Positions 45,393 to 56,466 of a stretch of DNA of 64,000 nt are shown here, one piece after another (the stretch's first letter is position 1; every line of letters starts with the position of its first letter). This stretch comes from Canna indica (lineage: Eukaryota > Streptophyta > Magnoliopsida > Zingiberales > Cannaceae). The notes below the pieces were generated by a model. The model saw only the letters and a list, made by a program, of their open reading frames with translations. It did no database searches and had not been told where the DNA came from. Made by a program: the position numbers and the translations under genes. The stretch spans positions 32,413,501-32,477,500 of the forward strand of contig CP136897.1 of assembly GCA_034359265.1 (NCBI GenBank). Direction: 5' to 3'.

Positions 45393-45509
45393 GGGTGCGA
45401 TCATACCAGCACTAACGCATCGGATCCCATCCGAACTTCGAAGTTAAGCGTGCTTGGGTGAGAGTAGTACTAGGATGGGTGACCCCTTAGGAAGTCCTCG
45501 TGTTGCATT
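45393..45509 (+). rRNA. 5S rRNA gene
   Basis: C28T, A40C, C46T, C67T, C95T, G97A, C116T and C117T. Long T-run followed by AACC. Confidence 0.9.
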
Positions 45510-45865
45510 TTTTTTTTTTAACCTATTTGATTGCATGACGAGATCATTTTTTTTACCAATCTTTCTAACCAAACGTTAAGGACGGACGACATCGTCGCCA
45601 TAAAATTTGGCTGTCGATCGCCAGCCGCAAACTCTACGGCCGGCTCAATCGACCAACCGACCCGAAAAATTAAAATTTGTAAATAAATAAGAAAAATAAC
45701 ATTTCAATTATTTTTTTTCGTTTAAAACGGGCGTAACTCCATGCATTATTGTCCGATTTCAGCTTTTCACGTGGCGCTGAAAGGCGCGCGAAGAGAGGAA
45801 GAAAATGACCCCGAGTTGTCCCTCGGACGCTCACCCTGATTAGCCGACGATCAGAAGTGCATGAC

Positions 45866-45982
45866 GGGTGCGATCATACTAGCACTAACGCACCGAATCC
45901 CATCAGAACTCCGAAGTGAAGCGTGCTTGCGCGAGAGTGGTACTAGGATGGGTGACCCCGTGGGAAGTCCTCGTGTTGCACC
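45866..45982 (+). rRNA. 5S rRNA gene
   Basis: C15T, G31A, T53G (box A), G65C, A74G and C95G. The TATA-like element reads TGATTA. Confidence 0.91.
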
Positions 45983-46351
45983 ATTTTTTTTACTACCTAT
46001 TTGATTGCATGACGAGATCATTTTTTTTACCAATCTTTCTAACCAAACGTTAAGGACGGACGACGTCGTCGCCATAAATCTTGGCTGTCGATCGTCCGTG
46101 CGGGGCCCGCCGCAACCTCTACGGCAGGTTCGATCGAGCAACCGACCCGAAAAATTAAAATTTGTAAATAAATAAGAAAAATAACATTTCAATTATTATT
46201 TTTCGTTTAAAACAGGCGTAACTCCGTGCATTATTGTCCGATTTCAGCTTTTCACGTGGCGCTGAAAGGCGCGCAAAGAGACGAAGAAAATGACCCCAGA
46301 ACTCTCCCTCGGACGCTCGCCCTTATTAGCCGACGATCAGAAGTGCATATC

Positions 46352-46468
46352 GGGTGCGATCATACCAGCACTAACGCACTGAATCCCATCAGAACTCTGA
46401 AGTTAAGCGTGCTTGGGCGAGAGTAGTACTAGGATGGGTGACCCCCTAGTAAGTCCTCGTGTTGCACC
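46352..46468 (+). rRNA. 5S rRNA gene
   Basis: C29T, G31A, C47T, G97A and G99T. Confidence 0.92.
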
Positions 46469-46834
46469 TTTTTTTTACTACCTATTTGATTGCACGACGA
46501 GATCGTTTTTTTTACCAATCTTTCTAACCAAACATTAAGGACGGACGACGTCGTCGCCATAAATCTTAGCTGTCGATCGCCCGCGCGGGGCCCGCCGCAA
46601 CCTCTACGGCCGGCTCGATCGACCAACCGACCCAAAAAATTAAAATTTGCAAATAAATAAGAAAAATAACATTTCAATTATTATTTTCGTTTAAAACGGG
46701 CGTAACTCCGTGTATTAATGTCCGATTTCAGCTTTTCACGTGGCGCTGAAAGGCGCGCGAAGAGTCGAAGAAAATAACCCCGATCTGTCCCTCGGACGCT
46801 CACCCTTATTAGCCAACCATCAGAAGTGCATGAC

Positions 46835-46951
46835 GGGTGCGATCATACCAGCACTAACGCACCGGATCCGATCAGAAGTCCGAAGTTAAGCGTGTTTGGG
46901 CGAGAGTAGTACTAGGATGGGTGACCCCTTGGGAAGTCCTCGTGTTGCACC
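46835..46951 (+). rRNA. 5S rRNA gene
   Basis: C36G, C44G, C61T and C95T. Upstream AGCCAACCATC matches the gene at 43949, but here the full promoter-side spacer is present. It starts the second copy of the 2886-bp-offset duplication. Confidence 0.93.
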
Positions 46952-47307
46952 TTTTTTTTTAACCTATTTGATTGCATGACGAGATCATTTTTTTTACCAA
47001 TCTTTCTAACCAAACGTTGAGGACGGACGACATCGTCGCCATAAAATTTGGCTGTCGATCGCCCGCCGCAAACTCTACGGCCGGCTCAATCGACCAACCG
47101 ACCCGAAAAATTAAAATTTGTAAATAAATAAGACAAATAACATTTCAATTATTATTTTTCGTTTAAAACGGGCGTAACTCCATGCATTACTGTCCGATTT
47201 CAGCTTTTCACGTGCCGCTGAAAGGCGCGCGAAGAGATGAAGAAAATGACCCCCGAACTCTCCCTCGGACGCTCACCCTTATTAGCCGACGATCAGAAGT
47301 GCATATC

Positions 47308-47424
47308 GGGTGCGATCATACTAGCACTAACGCACCGGATCCCATCAGAACTCCGAAGTGAAGCGTGCTTGCGCGAGAGTGGTACTAGGATGGGTGACCC
47401 CGTGGGAAGTCCTCGTGTTGCACC
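47308..47424 (+). rRNA. 5S rRNA gene
   Basis: C15T, T53G, G65C, A74G and C95G, matching 44422 without its G58A and C107T. Confidence 0.92.
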
Positions 47425-47793
47425 TTTTTTTTTACTACCTATTTGATTGCATGACGAGATCATTTTTTTTACCAATCTTTCTAACCAAACGTTAAGGACG
47501 GACGACGTCGTCGCCATAAATCTTGGCTGTCGATCGTCCGCGCAAGGCCCGCCGCAACCTCTACGACAGGTTCGATCGAACAACCGACCCGAAAAATTTA
47601 AATTTGTAAATAAATAAGAAAAATAACATTTCAATTATTATTTTTCGTTTAAAACGGGCGTAACTCCGTGCATTATTGTCCGATTTCAGCTGTTCTCGTG
47701 GCGCTGAAAGGCGCGCGAAGTGATGAAGAAAATGACCCCCGAACTCTCCCTCGGACGCTCACCCTTATTAGCCGACGATCAGAAGTGCATGAC

Positions 47794-47910
47794 GTGTGCG
47801 ATCATATCAGCACTAACGCACCGAATCCCATCAGAACTTCGAACTTAAGCGTGCTTGTGCGAGAGTAGTACTAGGATGGGTGACCCCCTGGGAAGTCCTC
47901 GTGTTGCACC
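47794..47910 (+). rRNA. 5S rRNA gene
   Basis: G2T, C14T, G31A, C46T, G51C (box A) and G65T. Shares only its upstream spacer with 44908; the gene bodies differ. Confidence 0.9.
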
Positions 47911-48279
47911 TTTTTTTTTACTACCTATTTCATTGCACGACGAGATCATTTTTTTTACCAATCTTTCTAACCAAACGTTAAGGACGGACCACGTCGTCGC
48001 CCTAAAATTAGGCTGTCGATCGCCCGCGCGGGGCCCGCCGCAAACTCTACAGCCGGCTCCATTGACCAAACGACCCGAAAAATTAAAATTTGTAAAGAAA
48101 TAAGAAAAATAACATTTCAATTCTTATTTTTCGTTTAAAACGGGCGGAACTCCGTGCATTATTGTCCGATTTCAGCTGTTCACGTGGCGCCGAAAGGCGC
48201 GCGAAGAGATGAAGAAAATGACCCCCGAACTCTACCTCGGACGCTCACCCTTATTAGCCGACAATCAGAAGTGCATATC

Positions 48280-48396
48280 GGGTGCGATCATATCAGCACT
48301 AACGCACCGGATCCCATCAGAACTCCGAAGTTAATTGTGCTCGGGCGAGAGTAGTACTTGGATGGGTGACCCCCCGGGAAGTCCTCGTGTTGCACC
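48280..48396 (+). rRNA. 5S rRNA gene
   Basis: C14T, G56T and C57T and T63C (box A region), A80T and T96C. Box A reads GTTAATTGTGC, so activity is uncertain. First gene before the last GAC domain. Confidence 0.88.
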
Positions 48397-48761
48397 TTTT
48401 TTTTACTACCTATTTGATTGCACGACGAGATCATTTTTTTTACCAATCTTTCTAACCAAACGTTAAGGACGAACGACGTCGTCGACATAAAATTTGGCTG
48501 TCGATCGGTCGCGCGGGGCCCGCCGCAACCTCTACGGCCGGCTCGATCGACCAACCGACCCGAAAAATTAAAATTTGTAAATAAATAAGAAAAATAACAT
48601 TTCAATTATTATTTTTCGTTTAAAACGGGCGTAACTCCGTGCATTATTGTCCGATTTCAGCTTTTCACGTGGCGCTAAAAGGCGCGAAGAGACGAAGAAA
48701 ATGACCCCGAGCTATCCCTCGGACGCTCACCCTTATTAGCCGACGATCAGAAGTGCATGAC

Positions 48762-48878
48762 GGGTGCGATCATACCAGCACTAACGCACCGGATCCCATC
48801 AGAACTCCGAAGTTAAGCGTGCTTGGGCGAGAGTAGTACTAGGATTGGTGACCCCTTGGGAAGTCCTCGTGTTGCACC
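48762..48878 (+). rRNA. 5S rRNA gene
   Basis: G85T (box C) and C95T. The upstream GGCGCGAAGAG is 2 bp shorter than usual. Confidence 0.94.
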
Positions 48879-49246
48879 TTTTTTTTTACTACCTATTTGA
48901 TTGCACGACGAGATCATTTTTTTTACCCATCTTTCTAACCAAACCTTAAGGACGGACGACGTCGTCGACATAAAATTTGGCTGTCGATCGCCCGCGCGGG
49001 GCCCGCCGCAACCTCTACGGCCGGCTCGATCGACCAACCGACCCGAAAAATTAAAATTTGTAAATAAATAAGAAAAATAACATTTCAATTATTATTTTTC
49101 GTTTAAAACGGGCGTAACTCCGTGCATTATTGTCCGATTTCAGCTTTTCACGTGGCGCTAAAAGGCGCGCGAAGAGACGAAGAAAATGACCCCGAGCTAT
49201 CCCTCGGACGCTCATCCTTATTAGCCGACGATCAGAAGTGCATGAC

Positions 49247-49363
49247 GGGTGCGATCATACTAGCACTAACGCCCCGGATCCCATCAGAACTCCGAAGTTA
49301 AGCGTGGTTGCGCGAGAGTGGTACTTGGATGGGTGACCCCCCGGGAAGTCCTCGTGTTGCACC
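49247..49363 (+). rRNA. 5S rRNA gene
   Basis: C15T, A27C, C61G, G65C, A74G, A80T and T96C. A GCC-domain gene haplotype inside a GAC-type spacer context. Confidence 0.91.
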
Positions 49364-49730
49364 TTTTTTTTACTACCTATTTGATTGCACGACGAGATCA
49401 TTTTTTTTACCAATCTTTCTAACCAAACCTTAAGGACGGACGACATCGTCGACATAAAATTTGGCTGTCGATCGCCCGCGCGTTGCCCGCCGCAACCTCT
49501 ACGGCCGGCTCGATCGACCAACCGACCCGAAAAATTAAAATTTGTAAATAAATTAGAAAAATAACATTTCAATTATTATTTTTCGTTTAAAACGGGCGTA
49601 ACTCCGTGCATTATTGTCCGATTTCAGCTTTTCACGTGGCGCTAAAAGGCGCGCGAAGAGACGAAGAAAATGACCCCGAGCTATCCCTCGGACGCTCATC
49701 CTTATTAGCCGACGATCAGAAGTGTATGAC

Positions 49731-49847
49731 TGGTGCGATCATACCAGCACTAACGCACCGGATCCCATCAGAACTCCGAAGTTAAGCGTGCTTGGGCGAG
49801 AGTAGTACTAGGATGGGTGACCCCCTGGGAAGTCCTCGTGTTGCACC
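49731..49847 (+). rRNA. 5S rRNA gene
   Basis: Only G1T; all internal promoter positions are consensus. T9 terminator. Confidence 0.96.
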
Positions 49848-50215
49848 TTTTTTTTTACTACCTATTTGAATGCACGACGAGATCATTTTTTTTACCAATC
49901 TTTCTAACCAAACGTTAAGGACGGACGACGTCGTCGACATAAAATTTGGCTGTCGATCACCCGCGCGGGGCCCGCCGCAACCTCTACGGCCGGCTCGATC
50001 GACCAACCGACCCAAAAAATTAAAATTTGTAAATAAATAAGAAAAATAACATTTCAATTATTATTTTTCGTTTAAAACGGGCATATCTCCGTGCATTATT
50101 GTCTGATTTCAGCTTTTCACGTGGCGCTAAAAGGCGCGCGTAGAGACGAAGAAATTGACCCTGAGCTATCCCTCGGACGCTCACCCTTATTAGCTGACGA
50201 TCAGAACTGCATGAA

Positions 50216-50331
50216 TGGTGCGATCATATAGCACTAACGCATTGGATCCCATCAGAACTCCGAAGTTAAGCGCGCTTGGGCGAGAGTAGTACTAGGATGG
50301 GTGACCCCCTGGGAAGTCCTCGTGTTGCACC
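50216..50331 (+). rRNA. 5S rRNA gene sharing a triplication-joint allele
   Basis: 116 nt with G1T, the one-base deletion at 14-15, C28T and C29T, the 5' allele of the genes at 33774, 37624 and 41474, about 8.7 kb from the nearest of these. Also T59C (box A). Terminator is CCTATTTTTTT. Confidence 0.89.
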
Positions 50332-50700
50332 TATTTTTTTACTACCTATTTGATTGCACGACGAGATCATTTTTTTTACCAATCTTTCTAACCAAACGTT
50401 AAGGACGGACGACGTCGTCGACATAAAATTTGGCTGTCGATCGCCTGCGCGGGGCCCGTCGCAACCTCTACGGCTGGCTCGATCGACCAACCGACCCGAA
50501 AAATTAAAATTTGTAAATAAATAAGAAAAATAACATTTCAATTATTATTTTTCGTTTAAAACGGGCGTAACTCCGTGCATTATTTGTCTGATTTAAGCTT
50601 TTCACGTGGCGCTAAAAGGCGCGCGAAGAGACGAAGAAAATGACCCCGAGCTATTCCTCGGACGCTCACCCTTATTAGCCGACGATCAGAAGTGCATGAC

Positions 50701-50817
50701 GGGTGCGATCATACCAGCACTAACGCACCGGATCCCATCAGAACTTCGAAGTTAAGCGTGCTAGGGCGAGAGTAGTACTAGGATGGGTGACCCCCTCGGA
50801 AGTCCTCATGTTGCACC
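50701..50817 (+). rRNA. 5S rRNA gene, no proximal terminator
   Basis: C46T, T63A, G97C and G108A. Ends GCACC then TATTTGATTGC with no T-run, and the GC-tract deletion lies in the same spacer. Spacing to the next gene is 459 bp. Member of the short class. Confidence 0.94.
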
Positions 50818-51159
50818 TATTTGATTGCACGACGAGATCTTTTTTTTTACCAATCATTCTAACCAAACCTTAAGGACGGACGACGTCGTCGACATAAAAT
50901 TTGGTTGTTGATCGCCCGCCGCAACCTCTACGGCCGGCTCGATCGACCAACCGATCCGAAAAATTAAAATTTGTAAATAAATAAGAGAAATAACATTTCA
51001 ATTATTATTTTTCGTTTAAAACGGGCGTAACTCCGTGCATTATTGTTCGATTTCAGCTTTTCACGTGGCGCTAAAAGGCGCGCGAAGAGACGAAGAAAAT
51101 GACCCCGAGCTATCCCTCGAACGCTCACCCTTATTAGCCGATGATCAGAAGTGCATGAC

Positions 51160-51276
51160 TGGTGCGATCATACCAGCACTAACGCATCGGATCCCATCAG
51201 AACTCCGAAGTTAAGCGTGCTTGGGCGAGAGTAGTACTAGGATGGGTGACCCCCTGGGAAGTCCTCGTGTTGCACC
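51160..51276 (+). rRNA. 5S rRNA gene
   Basis: G1T and C28T. T9 followed by AGTACC. Confidence 0.95.
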
Positions 51277-51645
51277 TTTTTTTTTAGTACCTATTTGAAT
51301 GCACGACGAGATCATTTTTTTTACCAATTTTTCTAACCAAACGTTAAGGACGGACGACGTCGTCGACATAAAATTTGGCTATCGATCGCCCGCGCGGGGC
51401 CCTCCGCAAACCTCTACGGCCGGCTCGATCGACCAACCGACCCGAAAAATTAAAATTTGTAAATAAATAAGAAAAATAACATTTCAATTATTATTTTTCG
51501 TTTAAAACGAGCGTAACTCCGTGCATTATTGTCCGATTTCAGCTTTTCACGTGGCGCTAAAAGGCGCGCGAAGAGACGAAGAAAATGACCCCGAGCTATC
51601 CCTCGGACGCTCACCCTTATTAGCCGACGATCAGAAGTGCACGAC

Positions 51646-51762
51646 GGGTGCGATCATACCAGCACTAACGCACCGGATCCCATCAGAACTCTGAAGTTAA
51701 GCGTGCTTGGGCGAGAGTAGTACTAGGATGGGTGACCCCCTGGGAAGTCCTCGTGTTGCACC
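51646..51762 (+). rRNA. 5S rRNA gene
   Basis: Only C47T. With its downstream spacer it serves as the reference unit for the site features listed at 51763-52130. Confidence 0.96.
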
Positions 51763-51771
51763 TTTTTTTTT
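51763..51771 (+). terminator. Pol III T-run terminator (reference unit)
   Basis: Nine T residues begin immediately after GCACC. T4 or longer on the coding strand is the standard Pol III stop, so release probably occurs 1-3 nt into this run. The same run ends most genes in the array. Confidence 0.93.
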
Positions 51772-51800
51772 ACTACCTATTTGATTGCACGACAAGATCA

Positions 51801-51808
51801 TTTTTTTT
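51801..51808 (+). terminator. Second T-run, likely backup terminator (reference unit)
   Basis: Eight T residues ~38 bp past the gene end, between GATCA and ACCAATC. It is kept in nearly every unit, including those without the first run, so it is the likely stop for read-through transcripts. The role is inferred. Confidence 0.65.
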
Positions 51809-51838
51809 ACCAATCTTTCTAACCAAACGTTAAGGACG

Positions 51839-51850
51839 GACGACGTCGTC
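51839..51850. repeat. GACGACGTCGTC perfect palindrome (reference unit)
   Basis: A 12-bp self-complementary, CpG-rich site in mid-spacer, followed by GAC (here) or GCC, which defines the two spacer types. A minority of units have single changes such as GACGTAGTC or GACATCGTC. Confidence 0.85.
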
Positions 51851-51870
51851 GACATAAAATTTGGCTGTCG

Positions 51871-51893
51871 ATCGCCCGCGCGGGGCCCGCCGC
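51871..51893. repeat. GC-rich tract with 11-bp deletion polymorphism (reference unit)
   Basis: A run of C and G flanked by CCCGC direct repeats. Deletion between these repeats gives the short allele GCCCGCCGC in many units, including 22240, 26305, 28725, 50915, 53810, 56222, 56697 and 57173. Confidence 0.85.
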
Positions 51894-52032
51894 AACCTCT
51901 ACGGTCGGCTCGATCGACCAACCGACCCGAAAAATTAAAATTCGTAAATAAATAAGAAAAATAACATTTCAATTATTATTTTTCATTTAAAACGGGCGTA
52001 ACTCCGTGCATTATTGTCTGATTTCAGCTTTT

Positions 52033-52038
52033 CACGTG
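52033..52038. promoter_or_regulatory. CACGTG box at about -98 (reference unit)
   Basis: CACGTGGC, a plant G-box core (bZIP/bHLH target in Pol II promoters), is present at nearly the same distance upstream of almost every gene. Mutated copies include CACTTG upstream of 32806 and CAAGTG upstream of 41958, 54052, 56467 and 58385. Function in a Pol III spacer is unproven. Confidence 0.55.
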
Positions 52039-52075
52039 GCGCTAAAAGGCGCGCGAAGAGACGAAGAAAATGACC

Positions 52076-52091
52076 CCGAGCTATCCCTCGG
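52076..52091 (+). promoter_or_regulatory. Small inverted repeat at -55 to -40 (reference unit)
   Basis: CCGAG and CTCGG arms with a 6-nt loop could form a short hairpin. In GCC-domain units with CCCCCGAACTC the left arm is lost, so it is not universally maintained. Confidence 0.5.
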
Positions 52092-52101
52092 ACGCTCACC
52101 C

Positions 52102-52130
52102 TTATTAGCCGACGATCAGAAGTGCACGAC
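52102..52130 (+). promoter_or_regulatory. 5S upstream promoter: TATA-like and -1 C (reference unit)
   Basis: TTATTA at -29 to -24 and C at -1 match the arrangement known for plant 5S genes (TATA-like near -28, C at -1). A GC dinucleotide is near -7/-6, a little closer than the -12 GC of Arabidopsis. Present upstream of nearly all genes here. Confidence 0.85.
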
Positions 52131-52247
52131 GGGTGCGATCATACCAGCACTAACGCACCGGATCCCATCAGAACTCCGAAGTTAAGCGTGCTTGGGCGAG
52201 AGTTGTACTAGGATGGGTGACCCCCTGGGAAGTCCTCGTGTTGCACC
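52131..52247 (+). rRNA. 5S rRNA gene
   Basis: Only A74T. Promoter elements annotated just upstream. The downstream spacer has the GC-tract deletion. Confidence 0.96.
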
Positions 52248-52604
52248 TTTTTTTTTACTACCTATTTGATTGCACGACGAGATCATTTTTTTTACCAATC
52301 TTTCTAACCAAACGTTAAGGATGGACGACGTCGTCGACATAAAATTTGGCTGTCGATCGCCCGCCGCAACCTCTACGGCCGGCTCGATCGACCAACCGAC
52401 CCGAAAAATTAAAATTTGTAAATAAAAAAGAAAAATAACATTTCAATTATTATTTTTCGTTTAAAACGGGCGTAACTCCGTGCATTATTGTCCGATTTCA
52501 GCTTTTCACGTGGCGCTAAAAGGCGCGCGAAGAGACGAAGAAAATTACCCCGAGCTATCCCTCGGACGCTCACCCTTATTAGCCGACGATCAGAAGTGCA
52601 CGAC

Positions 52605-52721
52605 GGGTGCGATCATACCAGCACTAACACACCGGATACCATCAGAACTCCGAAGTTAAGCGTGCTTGGGCGAGAGTAGTACTAGGATGGGTGACCCCCT
52701 GGGAAGTCCTCGTGTTGCACC
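52605..52721 (+). rRNA. 5S rRNA gene
   Basis: G25A and C34A (destroying the GGATCC site). Same pair at 57900. Long T10 terminator; the second T-run is altered to TTTTTTCCC. Confidence 0.94.
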
Positions 52722-53092
52722 TTTTTTTTTTTACTACCTATTTGATTGCACGACGAGATCATTTTTTTCCCAATCTTTTTCTAACCAAACGTTAAGGACG
52801 GACGACGTAGTCGACATAAAGTTTGGCTGTCGATCGCCCGCGCGGGGCCCGCCGCAACCTCTACGGCCGGCTCGATCGACCAACCGACCCGAAAAATTAA
52901 AATTTGTAAATAAATAAGAAAAATAACATTTCAATTCTTATTTTTCATTTAAAACGGGCGTAACTTCGTGCATTATTGTCCGATTTTAGCTTTTCACGTG
53001 GCGCTAAAAGGCGCGCGAAAAGACGAAGAAAATGACGCCGAGCTATCCCTCGGACGCTCACCCTTATTAGCCGACGATCAGAAGTGCACAAC

Positions 53093-53209
53093 GGGTGCGA
53101 TCATACCAGCACTAACGCACCGGATCCCATCAGAACTCCGAAATTAAGCGTGCTTGGGCGAGAGTAGTACTAGGATGGGTGACCCCCTGGGAAGTCCTCG
53201 TGTTGCACC
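53093..53209 (+). rRNA. 5S rRNA gene
   Basis: Only G51A, at the start of box A. Twins at 54538 and 55508. Confidence 0.95.
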
Positions 53210-53577
53210 TTTTTTTTTACTACCTATTTGATTGCACGACGAGATCATTTTTTTTACCAATCTTTCTAACCAAACATTAAGGACGGACGACGTAGTCGAC
53301 ATAAAATTTGGCTGTCGATCGCCCACGCGGGGCCCGCCGCAACCACTACGGCCGGCTCGATCGACCAACCGACCCGAAAAATTAAAATTTGTAAATAAAT
53401 AGGAAAAATAACATTTCAATTATTATTTTTCGTTTAAAACGGGCATAACTCCGTGCATTATTGTCCGATTTCAGCTTTTCACGTGGCGCTAAAAGGCGCG
53501 CGAAGAGACGAAGAAAATGACCCCGAGCTATCCCTCGGACGCTCACCCTTATTAGCCGACAATCAGAAGTGCACGAC

Positions 53578-53694
53578 GGGTGCGATCATACCAGCACTAA
53601 CGCATCGGATCCCATCAGAACTCCGAAGTTAAGCGTGCTTGGGCGAGAGTAGTACTAGGATGGGTGACCCCCGGGGAAGTCCTCGTGTTGCACC
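53578..53694 (+). rRNA. 5S rRNA gene
   Basis: C28T and T96G. Downstream GATTGCAGGACG and TCTTTTTAACC mark the subtype that later forms the 474-bp trio at 55993-57414. Confidence 0.95.
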
Positions 53695-54051
53695 TTTTTT
53701 TTTACTACCTATTTGATTGCAGGACGAGATCATTTTTTTTACCAATCTTTTTAACCAAACGTTAAGGACGAACGACGTCGTCGACATAAAATTTGGCTGT
53801 CGATCGCCCGCCGCAACCTCTACGGCCGGCTCGATCGACCAACCGACCCGAAGAATTAAAATTTGTAAATAAATAAGAAAAATAATATTTCAATTATTAT
53901 TTTTCGTTTAAAACGGGCGTAAGTCCGTGCATTATTGTCCGATTTCAGCTTTTCAAGTGGCGCTAAAAGGCGCGCGAAGAGACGAAGAAAATGACCCCGA
54001 GCTATCCCTCGGACGCTCACCCTTATTAGCCGACGATCAGAAGTGCACGAC

Positions 54052-54168
54052 GGGTTCTATCATACCAGCACTAACGCATCGGATCCCATCAGAACTCCGA
54101 AGTTAAGCGTGCTTGGGCTAGGGTAGTACTAGGATGGGTGACCCCTTGGGAAGTCCTTTTGTTGCACT
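54052..54168 (+). rRNA. 5S rRNA gene, diverged
   Basis: G5T, G7T, C28T, G68T and A71G (intermediate element), C95T, C107T, G108T and C117T. Terminator TTTCTTTTTT. 3' part resembles 58385. Upstream CAAGTG. Confidence 0.88.
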
Positions 54169-54537
54169 TTCTTTTTTACTACCTATTTGATTGCACGACG
54201 AGATCATTTTTTTCCCAATCTTTTTCTAACCAAACGTTAAGGACGGACGACGTAGTCGACATAAAGTTTGGCTGTCGATCGCCCGCGCGGGGCCCGCCGC
54301 AACCTCTACGGCCGGCTCGATCGACAAACCGACCCGAAAAATTAAAATTTGTAAATAAATAAGAAAAATAACATTTCAATTCTTATTTTTCATTTAAAAC
54401 GGGCGTAACTTCGTGCATTATTGTCCGATTTCAGCTTTTCACGTGGCGCTAAAAGGCGCGCGAAAAGACGAAGAAAATGACGCCGAGCTATCCCTCGGAC
54501 GCTCACCCTTATTAGCCGACGATCAGAAGTGAACAAC

Positions 54538-54654
54538 GGGTGCGATCATACCAGCACTAACGCACCGGATCCCATCAGAACTCCGAAATTAAGCGTGCTT
54601 GGGCGAGAGTAGTACTAGGATGGGTGACCCCCTGGGAAGTCCTCGTGTTGCACC
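54538..54654 (+). rRNA. 5S rRNA gene
   Basis: Only G51A. Copy of 53093 at an offset of 1445 bp, including its upstream GACGCCGAGC change. Confidence 0.95.
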
Positions 54655-55022
54655 TTTTTTTTTACTACCTATTTGATTGCACGACGAGATCATTTTTTTT
54701 ACCAATCTTTCTAACCAAACGTTAAGGACGGACGACGTAGTCGACATAAAATTTGGCTGTCGATCGCCCACGCGGGGCCCGCCGCAACCACTACGGCCGG
54801 CTCGATCGACCAACCGACCCGAAAAATTAAAATTTGTAAATAAATAGGAAAAATAACATTTCAATTATTATTTTTCGTTTAAAACGGGCATAACTCCGTG
54901 CATTATTATCCGATTTCAGCTTTTCACGTGGCGCTAAAAGGCCCACCAAGAGACGAAGAAAATGACCCCGAGATATCCCTCGGACGCTCACCCTTATTAG
55001 CCGACGATCAGAAGTGCATCAC

Positions 55023-55139
55023 GGGTGCGATCATACTAGCACTAACGCATCGGATCCCATCAGAACTCCGAATTTAAGCGTGCTTGGGCGAGAGTAGTAC
55101 TAGGATGGGTGACCCCTTGGGAAGTCCTCGTGTTGCACC
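55023..55139 (+). rRNA. 5S rRNA gene
   Basis: C15T, C28T, G51T and C95T. Upstream CCCACCAAGAG resembles the unit before 25609. Confidence 0.94.
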
Positions 55140-55507
55140 TTTTTTTTTACTACCTATTTGATTGCACGACGAGATCATTTTTTTTACCAATCTTTCTAAC
55201 CAAACGTTAAGGACGGACGACGTCGTCGACATAAAATTTGGCTGTCGATCGCCCGCGCGGGGCCCGCCGCAACCTCTACGGCCGGCTCGATCGACCAACC
55301 GACCCGAAAAATTAAAATTTGTAAATAAATAAGAAAAATAACATTTCAATTCTTATTTTTCATTTAAAACGGGCGTAACTTCGTGCATTATTGTCCGATT
55401 TCAGCTTTTCACGTGGCGCTAAAAGGCGCGCGAAAAGACGAAGAAAATGACGCCGAGCTATCCCTCGGACGCTCACCCTTATTAGCCGACGATCAGAAGT
55501 GCACAAC

Positions 55508-55624
55508 GGGGGCGATCATACCAGCACTAACGCACCGGATCCCATCAGAACTCCGAAATTAAGCGTGCTTGGGCGAGAGTAGTACTAGGATGGGTGACCC
55601 CCTGGGAAGTCCTCGTGTTGCACC
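55508..55624 (+). rRNA. 5S rRNA gene
   Basis: T4G and G51A. Third copy of the 53093 type. Confidence 0.94.
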
Positions 55625-55992
55625 TTTTTTTTTACTACCTATTTGATTGCACGACGAGATCATTTTTTTTACCAATCTTTCTAACCAAACGTTAAGGACG
55701 GACGACGTCGTCGACATAAAATTTGGCTGTTGATCGCCCACGCGGGGCCCGCCGCAACCACTACGGCCGGCTCGATCGACCAACCGACCCGAAAAATTAA
55801 AATTTGTAAATAAATAGGAAAAATAACATTTCAATTATTATTTTTCGTTTAAAACGGGCATAACTCCGTGCATTATTGTCCGATTTCAGCTTTTCACGTG
55901 GCGCTAAAAGGCGCACGAAGAGACGAAGAAAATGACCCCGAGCTATCCCTCGGACGCTCACCCTTATTAGCCGACGATCAGAAGTGCACGAC

Positions 55993-56109
55993 GGGTGCGA
56001 TCATACCAGCACTAACGCATCGGATCCCATCAGAACTCCGAAGTTAAGCGTGCTTGGGCGAGAGTAGTACTAGGATGGGTGACCCCCGGGGAAGTCCTCG
56101 TGTTGCACC
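55993..56109 (+). rRNA. 5S rRNA gene (474-bp trio, 1)
   Basis: C28T and T96G. Downstream spacer with GC-tract deletion and GCAGGACG change. Confidence 0.95.
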
Positions 56110-56466
56110 TTTTTTTTTACTACCTATTTGATTGCAGGACGAGATCATTTTTTTTACCAATCTTTTTAACCAAACGTTAAGGACGAACGACGTCGTCGAC
56201 ATAAAATTTGGCTGTCGATCGCCCGCCGCAACCTCTACGGCCGGCTCGATCGACCAACCGACCCGAAAAATTAAAATTTGTAAATAAATAAGAAAAATAA
56301 CATTTCAATTATTATTTTTCGTTTAAAACGGGCGTAAGTCCGTGCATTATTGTCCGATTTCAGCTTTTCAAGTGGCGCTAAAAGGCGCGCGAGGAGACGA
56401 AGAAAATGACCCCGAGCTATCCCTCGGACGCTCACCCTTATTAGCCGACGATCAGAAGTGCACGAC

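Noticed and set aside
51801..51808. Start of a second small Pol III gene between the two T-runs
   Set aside because: The ~30 bp between T-runs has no box A or box B-like sequence and is too short.
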